From NCBI GenBank assembly GCA_963662175.1, contig OY759215.1, forward strand, positions 48,191,213 to 48,255,212: a stretch of 64,000 bases of DNA, in the 5' to 3' direction. The notes beneath the pieces are model-generated. The model worked only from the letters and a program-made list of their open reading frames with translations, was not told the DNA's origin and made no database searches. This stretch comes from Aradus depressus. Lineage: Eukaryota > Arthropoda > Insecta > Hemiptera > Aradidae. Position numbers and translations under genes: made by a program. Position 1 is the first letter of the stretch, and every line of letters starts with the position of its first letter. Below are positions 22,926-33,526 of the stretch, in pieces.

Positions 22926-23375
22926 ATAATCGGTGAATCACCGGCAATCTACTTTCCCTGAAAAAATTAATCAATTAATTTGTCGGTCTCTTTTCACTCT
23001 AATTCCCCCTTCCCTTCCACTGATTCCGCTGAAAATGAATAAGTGTCATTTTTATGAGACTTTGAATTTTCATATGAAATTTTGTGTCGATACATTCATT
23101 ACAACTGCAGTTATTTCAACTGAGTTAAGCCTCTCCACTAATCCCCCACTTCCCTTTAGTCGATTTGGCAGAAAATCAATAGGTGTTGTCATGGGAGGGT
23201 TCTGGATTGACATAAAATTTCGTGTCGATACATTTATTCTATTGGGAGTTATCGTGTTCACAGACACACAAACAGACACATTTTTTAAAATATATATTTG
23301 GAATCTGGTGGTCGGAAAACATGAAATTCAAACAAACAACGCCCGCCCTACATATACTATACTTATACTACGCCA
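22926..23375 (-). repeat. Rep-B copy, minus strand, near full length
   Basis: Terminal aatcggtgaatcaccggcaa, two internal units each with a C-rich tract (ttcccccttcccttcc, taatcccccacttccc) about 150 bp apart, then cgtgttcacagacacac and gaatctggtggtcggaaaac. Open frames across it (for example 22933-23460) come from the repeat. Confidence 0.82.
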
Positions 23376-24057
23376 CATTGCCGATGCGCCGTTTTACGTT
23401 TCCAATCTCATATTACATGATCTTGAGCTCAGTAAGCAAGCACGCACGCCACTGAGCTAAAATAAAAAAAAATTTCTTGTCATAAAAAAAATATATATAT
23501 ATATTTTCACTTTGTATAAAAGTTAGCGCAGCAGCTGATTGTGCATATATGTTTTAGCGGAACCGTAAATTTGCAAGCCGTATATCCAGAATGATTTGAG
23601 TAGGAATGTGTAGCAGTTACGCTTTCGTATTATTTATTTTGAATGTCTGTATAGAAGGAAAATTTTGAATGGTTTGTTTAAAGTATTAGGATTGTGGATG
23701 AGGGTTTCATGTCAGTCTTCTTTCTGTCTAGTATAAGTCCTAAATCTGTTACGGTATTAGTCTGAGGAAGGGGCGTGTTGCAGATAAAAACTGTGTGACA
23801 TGTATCTCGTCTTAGTGTAAACGTTATATGATACTTAACATTTTCGTATTTTTTGTTTTATTCATATATGTATTATTGTCATCTTTGATATATATTTGTA
23901 TTTTAATTCAGTATATACTATTTCAAAAAAATTCTGTTATTATTAAGATTACAATTTGAGACGAAATTTTATTTTAAAGTTTTCCATATTTTTAAGACTT
24001 ACGGTGTACACTATGAATGAAGGACAGGAAAAACCCCGTGCTGGTTGAACCTCCATT
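23376..24057. other. Intronic sequence, mostly unassigned
   Basis: A tRNA-head scrap (gatcttgagctcagtaagca) at 23420-23458 is the SINE minus-strand head. An AT microsatellite lies near 23490. Nothing else recognised. Confidence 0.4.
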
Positions 24058-24165
24058 TAGTATTTGTTAAGTCGTGACTGAAGATAGTAGCAATACCGAA
24101 AGTACTCCCACATATTTTATAAATCTTGTGAAATAGACGATATTTTTAAATAATAAACATTCTTT
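24058..24165 (+). repeat. Single arm of the 4.6-kb foldback family
   Basis: tttagtatttgttaagtcgt, gactgaagatagtagcaata, ccgaaagtactcccacatat and gtgaaatagacgatattt. Co-linear with 4766-4870. Confidence 0.8.
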
Positions 24166-24169
24166 TTTT

Positions 24170-24660
24170 CTTATTTTTTTTTATGTTTTGTGTTGTGATT
24201 TGCCCATGTTGAGTTTAATTTTCCAAGTGTTACACCAGTTTTCAAGTTGACATCCACTTTGTATACAAAGATTGAAGAGATGTCAAGTGTTCTTGGAGAT
24301 TACGAGATGAAAGGATTGGATTAGGAGTGGAGAGGATAGCAGTTTCGTCTGGAAAGGAATGAAACTAGGTTAATAGATGAGGAGGGGGGAGGGGGGGGGG
24401 GGGGGGGGGGGGGGTGATGTCAGCTGTGTTTGTCGTTAAAATGAGTGGGCAAATGATACTTTCTTGAGAAACGCCGACTTTTTGTGGAGACATGGAAGAA
24501 ACGAGAGAACCCTGACTGAAGGTTCTATTGATGAGGTAGGATTTAAGGATAAGAGATAATGTGAAAGAAAGGATCGGTTTAAGTTTCCACAGCAGGTTCA
24601 GATGCTAAACTCGGTCGAAAGCTTGTTCGACATCGAGAAAGGCCGCCAATAATAATAGTA
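24170..24660 (-). pseudogene. Jockey-type LINE reverse transcriptase relic
   Basis: Read on the minus strand in broken frames: AAFLDVEQAFDRV (RT motif with the first catalytic Asp), LKPILSFTLSLILKSYL, INRTFSQGS, VGVSQESIICPL, then after a long G/C tract TAILSTPNPIL and LTSLQSLYTKWMS. The order fits the RT core and thumb of Jockey-like LINEs. A run of about 35 G/C (24378-24414) replaces the region where the second RT catalytic motif would be. Same transcriptional direction as the host gene. Confidence 0.75.
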
Positions 24661-25227
24661 CAATTACAATAGTAACACTGTTTCTGCTCCAGATTCATTT
24701 TTTTGTTTTTAATAGAAAATCAATATGGTGTTTTTCGGCGTCTTTTTTTAGTGTAGTGTATTTCTTTCTTATTTTCACAGGGGTTAGAAAATATATGAAA
24801 ATTCGAGACCGTAGGTTCGAAAAATGATCTATCTGATGTGGAATGACCCCTCGTGATGTGGAATGACCCCTCGTGAAGACCACTTGTGGAAATAGAAGCT
24901 AGAGTAGATGGAAGATGTGAAGTGGAAAAAAAAAGATGAAAAACGGTTGGCTGAAATGGCATGGTTCTACACAAAGAGCCACTAGTCACTCTGCAAGAGG
25001 AAAAACCTACCCTTTTTCATCTCATTTTCGTTTTCTAAACACGTTCTTAAAAACCTTCCCTCTCATGGGACTTCAATGAACCTCAGTTCATTCCCTCAGG
25101 AATGAACTGAAAATTGGTATTCTTTGAGGAGTCTAATTTCCGAAGACTGGATCTCATAATACCTCTGTGATCGAGTGAGGGAGGAACACTATAAAAAGAA
25201 GAAAGAAGTTTCACCTATCTCAAATAT
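24661..25227. other. Intronic sequence, unassigned
   Basis: Includes a tandem copy of a 19-bp unit (gatgtggaatgacccctcgt) at 24835-24873. Otherwise not recognised. Confidence 0.35.
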
Positions 25228-25600
25228 TAAAGTGAAAAAAAAAGGATATGGCCAAAACAGGTCTTTCTTAGGCCAACCACGTTTTTACAGACTCCATCTC
25301 CCCCTTCCCCACTTCTTGAAGTCAATAGATACAATAAAAAAATTTAAATTTCAACTAAAAATGTTCATGTTAGAGGAAACACTATACACGGAAACGGAAT
25401 TTTATTCTCACTGTTCGAAAAGAATAATACAATCACAATAAAGAATCGTGTTTCATATCCAAAAACATTATTTGACACAAAGCTTTCATTTTTATATTTT
25501 GGGCAGAGTTCCTCCACACCTTAAAGGTCAGTCCAATGTACGTTATTGTTTTACTTATTCATTTATAATTTTTTATTTATTTAGATTTTTTTATTCAGTC
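25228..25600 (+). pseudogene. LINE 3' end: C-terminal ORF2 tail plus 3' UTR (Rep-C)
   Basis: A Rep-D arm piece (tggccaaaacaggtctttct) precedes ttgaagtcaatagatacaat. The frame ending at 25441 gives LPHFLKSIDTIKKFKFQLK and MFMLEETLYTETEF, resembling the extreme C-terminus of non-LTR retrotransposon RT proteins (FKxxLKxxLLxxxxYxxxEF). The same sequence without an open frame begins the Rep-C copies at 10795, 37450 (minus) and 47600 (minus). Confidence 0.55.
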
Positions 25601-25754
25601 ATTTATAATTGATTAATCTTTATATATATACTAGCAGTAATACCCGGCGTTGCCCGGGGAACTTTAACTTTTCTACTAATATCTCCTATAAGTCTTTTAA
25701 ATTCTTCAACAGTACATTCATGATGTTATAATTTTCAATTATTCATACGGAATA

Positions 25755-26935
25755 AGGCTTATAGTCCTTCAACTGTAGTAACGCTAGTAAGTTTTTAGGA
25801 CCCCTGGGCATCACAGCTAGTATGCGTCTTTCAACGGCGGAAACCACAGCTAGTGAATACTTAGCATCGCTGGACATCCTAGCCAGTGCGTACTTAAGAA
25901 CGCTTGTGACCACAGCTAGTATGGGCCTTGCAACAGCGGACCACACAGCTAGTACATAGTTAGTAACGCTGGGCACTACATCTAGTAAATGCCTTGCAAC
26001 AGCGGACCCCACAGCGAATACATAGTTACTACTACTACATGTGAAATTCATGCCAATCCGCTTACCCTTTAACAGTACATTCATGATGTTATAATTTTCA
26101 ATTAATCATACGGAATAAGGCTTATAGTCCTTCAACTATAGTAACGCTAGTAAGTTTTTAGGACCCCTGGGCACCACAGCTAGTAAGCGCCTTTCAACGG
26201 CGGTAACCACAGCTAGTGAATACTTAGCTTCACTGGACGTCCTAGCCAGTGCGAACTTAAGAACGTTTGTGACCACAGCTAGTATATGCCTTGCAACGCT
26301 GGGCACCACAGCTAGTACGTAGTTAGGAACGCTGGGCACCAGAGGTAGTATATGCTTTGCAACGGCGGACCCCACAGCTAGTACGTAGTTAGAACGCTGA
26401 TCACCACAGCTAGTATGTGCCTCGCAAGAGCGGACCCCACAGATAGTACGTTTTTAGAAACGCTGGGCCCTACAGCTATTAAGTGCCTTGCAACAGCGGA
26501 CCCCACAGCTAGTACGTAGTTAGAACCACTGGGCATCACAGCTAGTATGTGTTTTGCAACGGCGGACCCCACAGCTAGTACGTAGTTAGAAACGCTGGAC
26601 ATCACAGCTAGTATGCTTTTGCAACGGCGGACCCCACAGCTAGTACGTTTTTAGGAACGCTGGGCCCTACAGGTAGTAGGTGCCTTGCAACTGTGGACCC
26701 CACAGATAGTATGTAGTTAGAACCACAGGGCATCACAGCTAGTATGAGTTTTGCAACGGCGGACCCCACAGCTAGTACGTAGTTAAATACGCTGGGCCAC
26801 ACTGCTAGCGCCTTGCAACAGCGGACCCCACAGCTAGTACGATATTAGGAACGCTGGGCATCACAGCTAGAAAATATCTTGCAACAGTGAACCCCACAGC
26901 GAATACCTAGTTAGTACTACTACATGTGAAATTCA
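25755..26935. repeat. Minisatellite array, about 32/64-bp units
   Basis: Two alternating half-units: gcaacagcggaccccacagc with tagtacgtagttag, and aacgctgggcatcacagcta with gtatgtgcc. A higher-order duplication of about 220 bp spans 25710-25935 and 26071-26290. Inverted, a unit reads tactagctgtggtgcccagc then gttgc, close to the host element's own left end. Long Ala/Val-rich frames on the minus strand are by-products of the period. Confidence 0.88.
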
Positions 26936-26949
26936 TGACAATCCGATTA

Positions 26950-27475
26950 CCCTTTAATGATTCAGCATTATTTTTATGCTTAGCCCCCCCTCCCAAATTT
27001 TTAAAATGTCACATAGTGTATTTTTCTATTTGACCTTTATGAATACTACATGTGAAATTTCGTGACAATCCGACCAACCGTTAATGAGCTAGCTCTATAT
27101 TTCTACTTAAGCCCCCCCACAACCCCCCCTCCCGATCAAAACTTTGGGACGCCACACACCTTTTTTTCCTATTTGGCTTTTAAAAATACTACATGTGAAA
27201 TTTCATGACGATTCGCCCATTAGTTAATGAGTTAGCTCTATATTTATACTTAGGCCCCCCCACAACCCCCCCTCCCGTAAAAACTTTGGGACGCCACACA
27301 CCTTTTTTTTCTATTTGGCTTTCAAAAATTCTACTTGTGAAATTTCATGACAATTCGACCATTAGTTAATGAGTTAGCACTATTTATATACTTAGGCCCC
27401 CCTTACAACCCCCCCTCCCGATCAAAATTTTGGGACGCCACGTAGCCTATTATTCAATCGGGCTCAAAAGAATGC
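26950..27475. repeat. Tandem array, about four 128-bp units
   Basis: Each unit holds gtgaaatttcatgacaat, ccgaccattagttaatgagt, a double C-run block (taggcccccccacaaccc) and tttgggacgccacacacctt. Units diverge by a few percent, the first most. Confidence 0.85.
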
Positions 27476-27599
27476 TACATGGGAAGTTTCATAAAAATCC
27501 GTCCAGCGGTTTGGGCGTGATGCTGGAACAAACATACATACATACATACATACAAACAAACAAACAAACCCCGTTTCAGCTTTATTAATATAGATATGT

Positions 27600-28009
27600 T
27601 TCATATATTGTTATAGTTACATTGTTTTCTTTCTTTTCTATATCTCGCACATTAGGGACCTGATGATGGGACGTAAGAACGTCCCGAAACATCGTTGGGA
27701 TAAAAACACTTCCGAAGAGGTTTTTTTTTGAAAAATAGTTATCTTAATTTTTATTAAATTGAAAAATGTGTCTACTTATTATAAACTTATCATGTATTAA
27801 TTTTGTTTATGTACTCATATATTTTTTAGTATTTATTTGTTCAGTTTTTATTAATTTCATTTTACTTGTTTTAATAGTTTTGTTATTACAACTAATCATA
27901 GGTGTGTTAAACTCAAGTAGTTATAAATCTAATTTATAATCTATCTTATCGTATAAATTCTTTTGACGTATCCTTTAACGGAAATAAATTTATTATTATT
28001 ATTATACAA
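27600..28009 (+). repeat. Rep-C copy with intact hammerhead-like motif
   Basis: Follows directly on the element above. Contains tctatatctcgcacattagg and the motif at 27660-27690, then taaaaacacttccgaagagg, aatgtgtctacttattataa and a TTA microsatellite end. Confidence 0.7.
27660..27705 (+). ncRNA. Hammerhead-ribozyme-like core motif
   Basis: CTGATGA (27660-27666), one T, 7-bp stem GGGACGT / ACGTCCC with AAGA loop, then GAAA (27686-27689) and CATCGTTG. It matches the catalytic core CUGANGA-stem II-GAAA except for the extra U. No convincing stem I, stem III or NUH cleavage site could be placed. Confidence 0.45.
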
Positions 28010-28142
28010 GTAATGTGTTATATTTGGTTCATTGTAAAGCGCAATTCTGTGAGGGATTTTTCTATAAATTGTTTTGAAAGAGGGGAGAGGGAGGGAGTGC
28101 GATCTGTAAAAACGTGGTTGGAATAAGAAAGTCCTGTTATGG
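28010..28142 (-). repeat. Rep-D single arm
   Basis: ggttcattgtaaagcgcaat, gggagtgcgatctgtaaaaa, cgtggttggaataagaaagt and cctgttatgggc: the inverse of 42545-42665. Confidence 0.65.
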
Positions 28143-28424
28143 GCAATCAATTAAGTTTCCGCACTCTCTCCATAACCGATCGACCGTTTTAGCTAAACGT
28201 CAATAGTTGATTTACATAGGAGGTTCTGCATCCTCTGCCTAAATTAAATTTTGTGAGAGATTTTCTGTTAAGCCTTCCACCTTCCCTTCGGACAATTTGT
28301 TTGAAAATTAATAGATGTCGTCCTTATGGGGTTCTGGATCTACACATCACATTTCGTGCCGATATATTCTTACTGTCGGCAGTTATCGTCTTCACAGACA
28401 CAAACAGGCAGCCAGAATTGTCCT
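28143..28424 (-). repeat. Rep-B arm, minus strand (head-to-head pair)
   Basis: aatcaattaagtttccgcac, accgatcgaccgttttagct, ccttcccttcggacaat, gatgtcgtccttatggggtt and cgtcttcacagacacaaac. The terminal hairpin is missing. It abuts a plus-strand copy at the palindromic junction. Confidence 0.75.
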
Positions 28425-29030
28425 TCCCCAGCTATACGAAGTATAAAGAAAGTTGTGTATTTGGTCAAAAATTCGAGATTGAGTTTTCATTCGAATTTCA
28501 TGTTTTCCGATCCTCTAATCCCGAAAATGAAAAAAAAAGTCTCTCAAAGTGTGTGTCTGTGAACACTATAACTCCCGATAGAATGAGGTATCAACATGCA
28601 ATTTCATATTGCAAAGAAACGAATTCAGAACCCCTATTAATTTTCAGGCAAATCGGTTAAAGAAAAAGAGGGGATTAAGGGGAGGCATAACACAAAAACT
28701 CTAATAACTGCCGTTGTAATGCATGTATTGACACAAAATTTCATATGTAAATTCATTCAAAACCCCCTGAGGACTACACGTATTAATTTCTTCAAAATCG
28801 GCCGAAGGGAAGGTGGAATCAGAGGGGTGGCTCGACTCAAAACTCCTAATAACTGCCGATGTTTTGAATGTATCGATACACAATTTAGTGTGAGGATTCA
28901 GAAGCCTCTATGTAAGTCAACTATTGATTTTTTAACCCAAATGGTCAATTTATTTTGGAAGGAGAGCGAAAACTTAATTGATTAATTCGTTCTGGGGAAG
29001 AACAATGCCGGTGATTCACGAGCATTTTTT
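28425..29030 (+). repeat. Rep-B arm, plus strand, near full length
   Basis: Junction ccagctatacgaagtataaa, then caaaaattcgagattgagtt, two to three internal units with taactgccgttgtaatgcat and taactgccgatgttttgaat, then agagcgaaaacttaattgat and aatgccggtgattcacgagc. Confidence 0.82.
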
Positions 29031-29369
29031 TTTTTCTAGTGTAAAATTAGACTGATCAGCCAACCGTAAGTGGGTACTTTAGTATTTATGAGAGAAACTC
29101 ACAATTTCCGGTTGTTTGTTTATGCATTTTCGTCTCTATATTTTTAAAAATAGGGCAGAAGGACGAGATCATAATATGGAAACTTCCCGGATATCTACAA
29201 ATTGCCCCCTATACACCCTATATCCCGAAATACGTATTTTTTATAACTTTTTCGTCTATCAACCGACATGGTTATTATCAATGGGGTATCTTTCAGGTGA
29301 CAGGAGGATAGAATGGTATATTCTCAACACCTGTGGATAGTCGATACATTATTATAATATTATATTCAA
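29031..29369. other. Intronic sequence, unassigned
   Basis: A 74-codon plus-strand frame at 29116-29340 has no recognised domain. Confidence 0.3.
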
Positions 29370-29835
29370 ACAAAATATATAACTATTAAAAATAACTCAT
29401 TATAATTTTTTTGTTTGTTTTTTATTTTTATTATTATTTTATGGATGTATCTATTTATAATTTATATATTTATTAATTTATAATTTATTAATATATATAT
29501 ATTATATATATATATATATATTATTTTTTTATATATTGTTATAGTTACATTGTTTTCGTTTTCTTTTCTATATCTGCACATTGGGACCTGATGAAGTGAC
29601 GTAAGAACGTCCCGAAACATCGTTGTGATAAAGTCACTTCCGGAAGAGTTTTGTTATTGCTACTAATCATAGATGTGTTAGACTCAAGTAGTTATAAATA
29701 TAATTTATAAGCTATCTTAATGTATTAATTTTTTTGACTCATCCTATTACCATGTATTAATGCTGACTCATCCTATTACCATGTATTAGTTTAACGGAAA
29801 TAAAATTATTATTATTATTATTATTATCCCCCCCC
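29370..29835 (+). repeat. Rep-C copy with hammerhead-like motif
   Basis: The motif is at 29588-29614: CTGATGA, A, GTGACGT-AAGA-ACGTCCC (one mismatch), GAAAC. Then ataaagtcacttccggaaga, and a duplicated tail (tgactcatcctattaccatg) before a TTA and C microsatellite. Confidence 0.65.
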
Positions 29836-30164
29836 CCTCCCCACCCCCAACCGATATCATCCTTCAGGTAGTTTACCCACAAAGAAGGTATTCCAGGACT
29901 ATGTTAGGAGGATATCTTCCTACTCGATATGAATTGATGGATCTCACAACACCCCAACATATAACCAGTGGAAATACGACTGATCTATAAAATGTTATCA
30001 CCCTGTCCTGTGAACCTTCACGTTCCTGCTCTTTTATACTTCATGTACGCACATTTTCATATCCGATAGTACATCGGATGGCCCTTGGTACAATAAAGTT
30101 ACCAAATGGGAGGACTAAAAACATCAAGTGCAGTTATTGCTTTTCCGTGTTCTTACTTTGTTAT
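29836..30164. other. Intronic sequence, unassigned
   Basis: No recognised feature. Confidence 0.3.
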
Positions 30165-30720
30165 ACCTTTATTTAGTATAAGGAAATATTGTAATCGTAC
30201 AAAAATTCGAGATCGAGTTTTCAAAGGATTTTTACGTTTCAAAGTTTGCTGAATACATTATGACCATTTTCGAACATTATGAGATCTCTAAAGCAGAAAT
30301 GATTATGCTATGAACTTGACATTTGAAATTAAGAAACCGCATATACTAATTATGATCAGAATTTTGGCCGAAAATTGAGACCACTTCACTTCGGGGCTGA
30401 AGTACATTATACAATATACCGCAAATATTCAGGACCGAATCAAAAATATTTTCAAATAACGATTGTAGGTAACACTAAAGGGCACAACTTACATGAATTT
30501 TTTTTTCAAAACGTAGCTCGGTTTGCCAGATACATGCCGAAAACCGTCCTGGAAATGTTTTGAGTCCTATCAAAACATAGTTTCTCTCCAAAAATATTTC
30601 TTTTTACATTTCCAACTAACGAAATGCTCTTAGACCCGAGACAGGACCAGTATGAACAAATAACGCCTCAACGAAAGAACTTTGAATTTCCTTAGGAAAT
30701 ATCTCTAAGTAATGTTTACA
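30165..30720 (+). repeat. Rep-F copy
   Basis: tacaaaaattcgagatcgag, gattttggccgaaaattgag-like block, acattatacaatataccgca and gccagatacatgccgaaaac. Its partner is 41905-42470. The opening resembles the Rep-B start, so the two families may share a module. Confidence 0.6.
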
Positions 30721-30804
30721 TTTTAATTCATAGCAATGACTTTTAAAATATATTTTTATTATAAGTAATTTTTAGGGGAAACGTTGAAAATAATGAAAAG
30801 AGAA

Positions 30805-31064
30805 AATATATGTGATATGGCGATAAGAGGACCAGCTTTGTACAAATCAATCTTTCTTCCCCTTCTTAAATTCATTTCATATTGGCATTACTGGATATAA
30901 AATCGTCACTCTCAGAACTACATATAATGAAACAAAGAAACCGTTGATCAATTCACATACTTTCATATATCCAGTAATGCCAGTATAAAATTAATTTGAG
31001 AGAGGAGAGAGTGATCTGTACAAAGGTGGTTGGTAAAGGAAAGTCCTGTTGAGGCCATATCATA
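30805..31064. mobile_element. Rep-D foldback MITE
   Basis: Left arm ttggcattactggatataaa and right arm tatccagtaatgccagtata face each other. The outer ends are atgtgatatggcgataagag and gttgaggccatatcatat. The next element is inserted at its right end. Confidence 0.7.
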
Positions 31065-31066
31065 TA

Positions 31067-31740
31067 CAGTAGAACCTCTTAAAAGTCGAACCTCGATTAG
31101 TCGAAAACCTCCAAAACTCGAAAAAAAGTTTTGTTCCTTTCCCTTCAAGCCCCAAAACCTTCATTACTCGAAATCTCAACCCTCTGTTAGTCGAAATAAT
31201 CAGTGAGTCCATACAAGCCATATTGGTACATATTTTCCCTCTATAACTCGAAAAAATAAATTGGACCTCTGTATCTCGAACATAGCAATGTTTTATTTTA
31301 CAACCTTTACAACTCGATTATTTGAAACTTATTATCTCTATAGCTCGAAGAAAAATAAGTTACCGACTCAAAGAATTTGCCGACAATGTACACCATTGTT
31401 TCTTAGAAAACAATTTAGGAGTATACAATAAATAGGATTACCAATTATCTAAAGCAAAAAAAATTACTGACTTTTTTTAATACCTACATATACCACGTAT
31501 TTTTTATTTTAAGGATGTTTTGAAATAATGTTGATTTATAATAAATATAAAAATGTTTGTTACCTCTGTAACTTGAATTTTTATTTATTTCACCTCTCTA
31601 ACTCAAAATTAGTTAGAATGAATCTTAACCTCTACAAGTCGAAACAAAATCCGCCTGTCGAAATCCTCCATAAGTCGAAAACTCTATAACTCGAATTTTT
31701 TGGCGTCTCCCTTGATGTTCGACTTATAGAGGTTCTACTG
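31067..31740. mobile_element. Pogo/Tigger-like MITE with subterminal motif arrays
   Basis: Terminal inverted repeats cagtagaacctcttaaaagt and its near-complement ending ataggttctactg-like (ttatagaggttctactg), flanked by TA on both sides. CAGT...CC termini with TA target sites fit the pogo/Tigger group of Tc1/mariner. The interior repeats a short motif close to cctctataactcgaa at least ten times near both ends. No transposase. Confidence 0.8.
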
Positions 31741-32211
31741 TATTTTCATATGTTTATACTCTTTCCGCACTATTAAATAGTCAAAAAGAAAAAAAAAAGT
31801 CTAGAATTCTGGGAGTTCTTTTTGAAACATCTATATCTGCTAAGTTGTAAAACCCAAAAAAATAAATGGGAGAAAAATGTAAAAATATATTATTGTAATT
31901 GGAATTGTGGAACTGAATACATTTAGGCTTACATTCATCACATCACGCAACTTCGTGTTGGGCCTCTCTCCGCATGCAAACCTACATTAATTTAGTAACT
32001 AATATATCAAAAACATTATCATATAGAGAGCATTATGCTGTCATTTTAGATTTTACTTGATGTAAATATATTCAGTGAATGGTAATGGAAATGCACTATA
32101 GTAATTTACTTATAAGTAAACAAAACAGAATTATTTTTTAAATATTCTATATTTCACTTCATTTTTGTCTTTAGGTTGGTCACATTGTATTTCAAAAGAG
32201 GTTTGGGGAGT
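31741..32211. other. Intronic sequence, mostly unassigned
   Basis: 31800-31860 (gggagttctttttgaaacat) is an eroded relative of the motif-bearing repeat at 17924. The rest is unassigned. Confidence 0.35.
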
Positions 32212-32468
32212 AACAGTAAGAGAGGTTATAGTTGTTTTGTATAATTTAGGATTTAAAGACTATAAAAACATATTTTCTTTTTAGGTAAGGAAATTATTGT
32301 ATTATTTGTAAAACTAATGTTTAAAAATTAATACTAAATATTTCTTTTTAAGAGAAAAACTGTCTATAGTTTTATCATCTGCCCATCCAGCATTCCAACA
32401 TTATAAATCGCTTTTTATAGTCTTTAAATCCTAAATTAAACAAAACAACTATAACCTCTATTACTGTT
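32212..32468. mobile_element. Foldback MITE, about 57-bp arms
   Basis: Left arm aacagtaagagaggttatag, ttgttttgtataatttagga, tttaaagactataaaa; the right arm is its complement, ending ctattactgtt. About 140 bp of spacer. Confidence 0.85.
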
Positions 32469-32566
32469 GTATAAAATTGGTAGTAATAACGAACATTTTT
32501 TATATACTATTTTTAGAAATACAGCCTTTATAACATTAGTTTTATTATTATTATATTATAGATTAT

Positions 32567-32860
32567 AGCGCATCCGATACAACCAGGAGTTGTACGCACT
32601 CTAAACTGAGCCAAAATTGTTGCACTGGATTAGAGTTGCCAAACTCCGTTGAGCTGAACACGTAAGACGGATGGACGAGGACCATATACCAAGGAAACTC
32701 GTGAATTTGACACTGGAGAGTAGGAGAAGGGTGGGACGACCCAGAAGAAGATGGCTGGAGACCGTGAATAGAGACGAAAGACGGTGGGCTGGTGGAGACT
32801 GGCCCAGGACAGAGCTGCATGGGGAAATTTCTGTAGCGCCTATGATGATGGTGATATTGA
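32567..32860 (+). pseudogene. RTE-type LINE ORF2 C-terminal relic
   Basis: Translation: RIRYNQEL, LHWIRVAKLR, AEHVRRMDEDHIPRKLV, VGRPRRRWLETV and RDERRWAGGDW. The sequence W-I-(K/R)-x-x-R-L-R-x-(A)-(G/E)-H-V-x-R-M then GRPxxRW is a hallmark of LINE C-terminal domains (RTE/CR1-like and others). One in-frame stop and a missing upstream RT make it a relic. Confidence 0.75.
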
Positions 32861-33526
32861 TATATTATAGAAACATTATCATTTTTTTCTTATGTTGTTT
32901 GGGCTTTCCTACTTTTTTCTAAATCTTCTTGTGGATCACATGCTTAGCAGCTGTCCTTTGATTCACCTGGTACCTCTGCGCATATCTGGGTCAGATGTTC
33001 TGCTGATCTTCTATTTGTCCTTCCTTCTTGGATCAGGCTGAACAAACGAGGACAGCTGGGGGAGAGCGAGACAGCCCGACGTGAACTCTCCAGCTATACT
33101 GCTCCAGATGAACTATATATTATATATTAATACTGGATTTTAAATTATTTCATTTTCTACTTACTATTTATTTATTTGGTTTGGAATTTCAAATGGGAAA
33201 TCTTGGTGGCGGTATTGTTAGGATTTAGTTTTATCTGAACGAAAATACGAATTTTTCGGATTTTTTTACGCTTTGAAGGAATATATCTGATGGGACCCTG
33301 TACAAAAAACAGTAAGTAGTTGTATTTTCACCCGTATCAGTGCACTACAAGTCCCTTGGTTTATGTTCTGCAATTTTTCTTACCCGAGGTAAATCTCTGT
33401 CCCGAAAGTGTTTCCTGGGAGAGACCATTCGTCAAGGTGTTTCAGCTAGCGATAAGAAGCTCTAACACATAGATCCACTCAGTCAGACTTTTCCCGTTTT
33501 GCTTAAAAACATTTTCCTCTCTCTCA
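32861..33526. other. Intronic sequence, unassigned
   Basis: A more GC-rich patch at 32930-33110 is unassigned. No recognised feature. Confidence 0.3.

Larger units (their letters stand above)
25630..27595 (+). mobile_element. Dispersed element with expanded tandem arrays
   Basis: Left end tactagcagtaatacccggc then gttgcccggggaact; right end aaatccgtccagcggtttgg, gcgtgatgctggaacaaac, a CATA/CAAA microsatellite and tttattaatatagat. Ends of this style occur in RTE-like LINEs and their short derivatives in insects (general knowledge). No RT coding remains; the interior is almost entirely tandem repeats. Confidence 0.6.

Noticed and set aside
22933..23460. 175-codon plus-strand open frame, the second longest in the window
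   Set aside because: It lies wholly across a Rep-B copy and adjoining SINE scrap; similar frames in other copies are broken.
25743..26802. Series of Ala/Val-rich minus-strand frames that look like a repeat protein
   Set aside because: The frames follow from the minisatellite period, are broken at unit changes, and have no start context or domain.
25755..26935. Possible CRISPR array
   Set aside because: Units are contiguous minisatellite repeats without unique spacers, in a eukaryotic intron, with no cas genes.
27660..27705. Calling a canonical hammerhead ribozyme
   Set aside because: An extra base follows the CUGANGA box and no stem I, stem III or NUH cleavage site could be paired, so only a core-like motif is reported.
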